Source of the DNA: Frankiales bacterium
GTDB taxonomy: Bacteria > Actinomycetota > Actinomycetes > Mycobacteriales > SCTD01
DNA length: 6,743 nt
Assembly (NCBI GenBank): GCA_025464915.1
Contig: JAODNF010000199.1
Location: 1-6,743 of the forward strand
Reading direction: 5' to 3'
Under the pieces are notes generated by a model. That model did not search any database and had not been told where the DNA came from. It worked only from the letters and a program-made list of their open reading frames with translations. Shown here one piece after another: positions 5,816-6,743 of the stretch. The position numbers were made by a program, and so were the translations under genes. Position 1 is the stretch's first letter. Each line of letters starts with the position of its first letter.

Positions 5816-5922
5816 GGTCTGGGGTGACCCGCGGGAGCGTCGCGATCCGACGCTGAGAGGGCGGCAGGTCCGGCCGCTGACCGTTCGCACCTGATCCGGT
5901 TCGCACCGGCGTAGGGAGGACC
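5816..5922 (+). promoter_or_regulatory. TPP riboswitch (THI element) of thiC
   Basis: The aptamer binds thiamin pyrophosphate and turns thiC down. P1 is GGTCT (5816-5820) with GGACC (5918-5922). GGGGTGA follows at 5821. P3 is AGCGTCG/CGACGCT (5836-5842/5848-5854), leading into the conserved CTGAGA at 5853-5858. An optional P3a hairpin GCGGC/GCCGC is at 5861-5865/5873-5877. The pyrophosphate-sensing side has ACCTGATC at 5889-5896, P5 CCGGT/ACCGG at 5896-5900/5905-5909, and the invariant GCGTAGGGA at 5909-5917. The 3' strand of P1 lies in the thiC Shine-Dalgarno region and there is no terminator before the start codon, so control should be translational. Confidence 0.95.
5914..5920 (+). promoter_or_regulatory. 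thiC ribosome binding site inside riboswitch P1
   Basis: GGGAGGA ends 9 bases before ATG 5930. Its last three bases belong to the 3' strand of the TPP aptamer P1 and the first four to the conserved GGGA, so ligand binding hides it directly. GGAGG can also pair with the CCTCC at 5921-5925 only through a loop too tight to be stable. Confidence 0.8.
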
Positions 5923-5929
5923 TCCTCAC

Positions 5930-6743
<814 letters not shown>

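Noticed and set aside
5813..5818. TAGGGT as the -10 of the thiC promoter, with TCGACC at 5788-5793 as -35
   Set aside because: Transcription would start near 5825 and remove the 5' strand of riboswitch P1 (5816-5820). The spacer of 19 is also long. The true promoter is probably further upstream but I cannot place it.

Overview
The window is GC-rich throughout, with G/C at most third codon positions, GTG starts and 4-base GTGA gene overlaps. All recognisable genes lie on the + strand. This fits a high-GC actinobacterium of the Nocardioides/Propionibacteriales or mycobacterial kind. The genus is an inference from gene order and style; no marker gene is present.

Layout. (1) Positions 1-1805 are the 3' end of a cobalamin operon: the last codons of an unidentified gene, then cobA (uroporphyrinogen-III C-methyltransferase), then a CobC-type PLP aminotransferase/decarboxylase. 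The three are joined by overlaps, and a palindromic hairpin sits on the cobC stop codon. (2) Positions 1806-2090 hold no convincing gene. They carry a possible promoter and a structured leader in which two pairings compete for the strand that masks the ribosome binding site of the next gene. (3) Positions 2091-2888 encode a soluble family 2 glycosyltransferase of the polyprenyl-phosphate sugar transferase type, closed by a strong hairpin. (4) Positions 2962-5195 are a two-gene, translationally coupled operon: a Baeyer-Villiger-type flavin monooxygenase, possibly read from a leaderless mRNA, and a hormone-sensitive-lipase-family esterase. A small lipoprotein gene follows 31 bases later (5227-5724) and ends at another hairpin. 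(5) Positions 5816-6743 are a TPP riboswitch and the first 271 codons of thiC; thiC runs off the window.

How the parts work together. cobA diverts uroporphyrinogen III into corrinoid (or siroheme) synthesis, and the CobC-type enzyme probably supplies the aminopropanol arm used later in the same pathway. The monooxygenase can turn a ketone into an ester, which the adjacent esterase could hydrolyse; the substrate is unknown. thiC makes the thiamin pyrimidine and is shut off by TPP through a riboswitch whose closing stem contains the thiC Shine-Dalgarno sequence.

Most of the window is ordinary actinobacterial metabolism. The least explained and most interesting part is the leader of the glycosyltransferase gene (about 1952-2090), which looks like a possible uncharacterised cis-regulatory RNA. 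I see no mobile element, CRISPR array, tRNA, rRNA or defence system.
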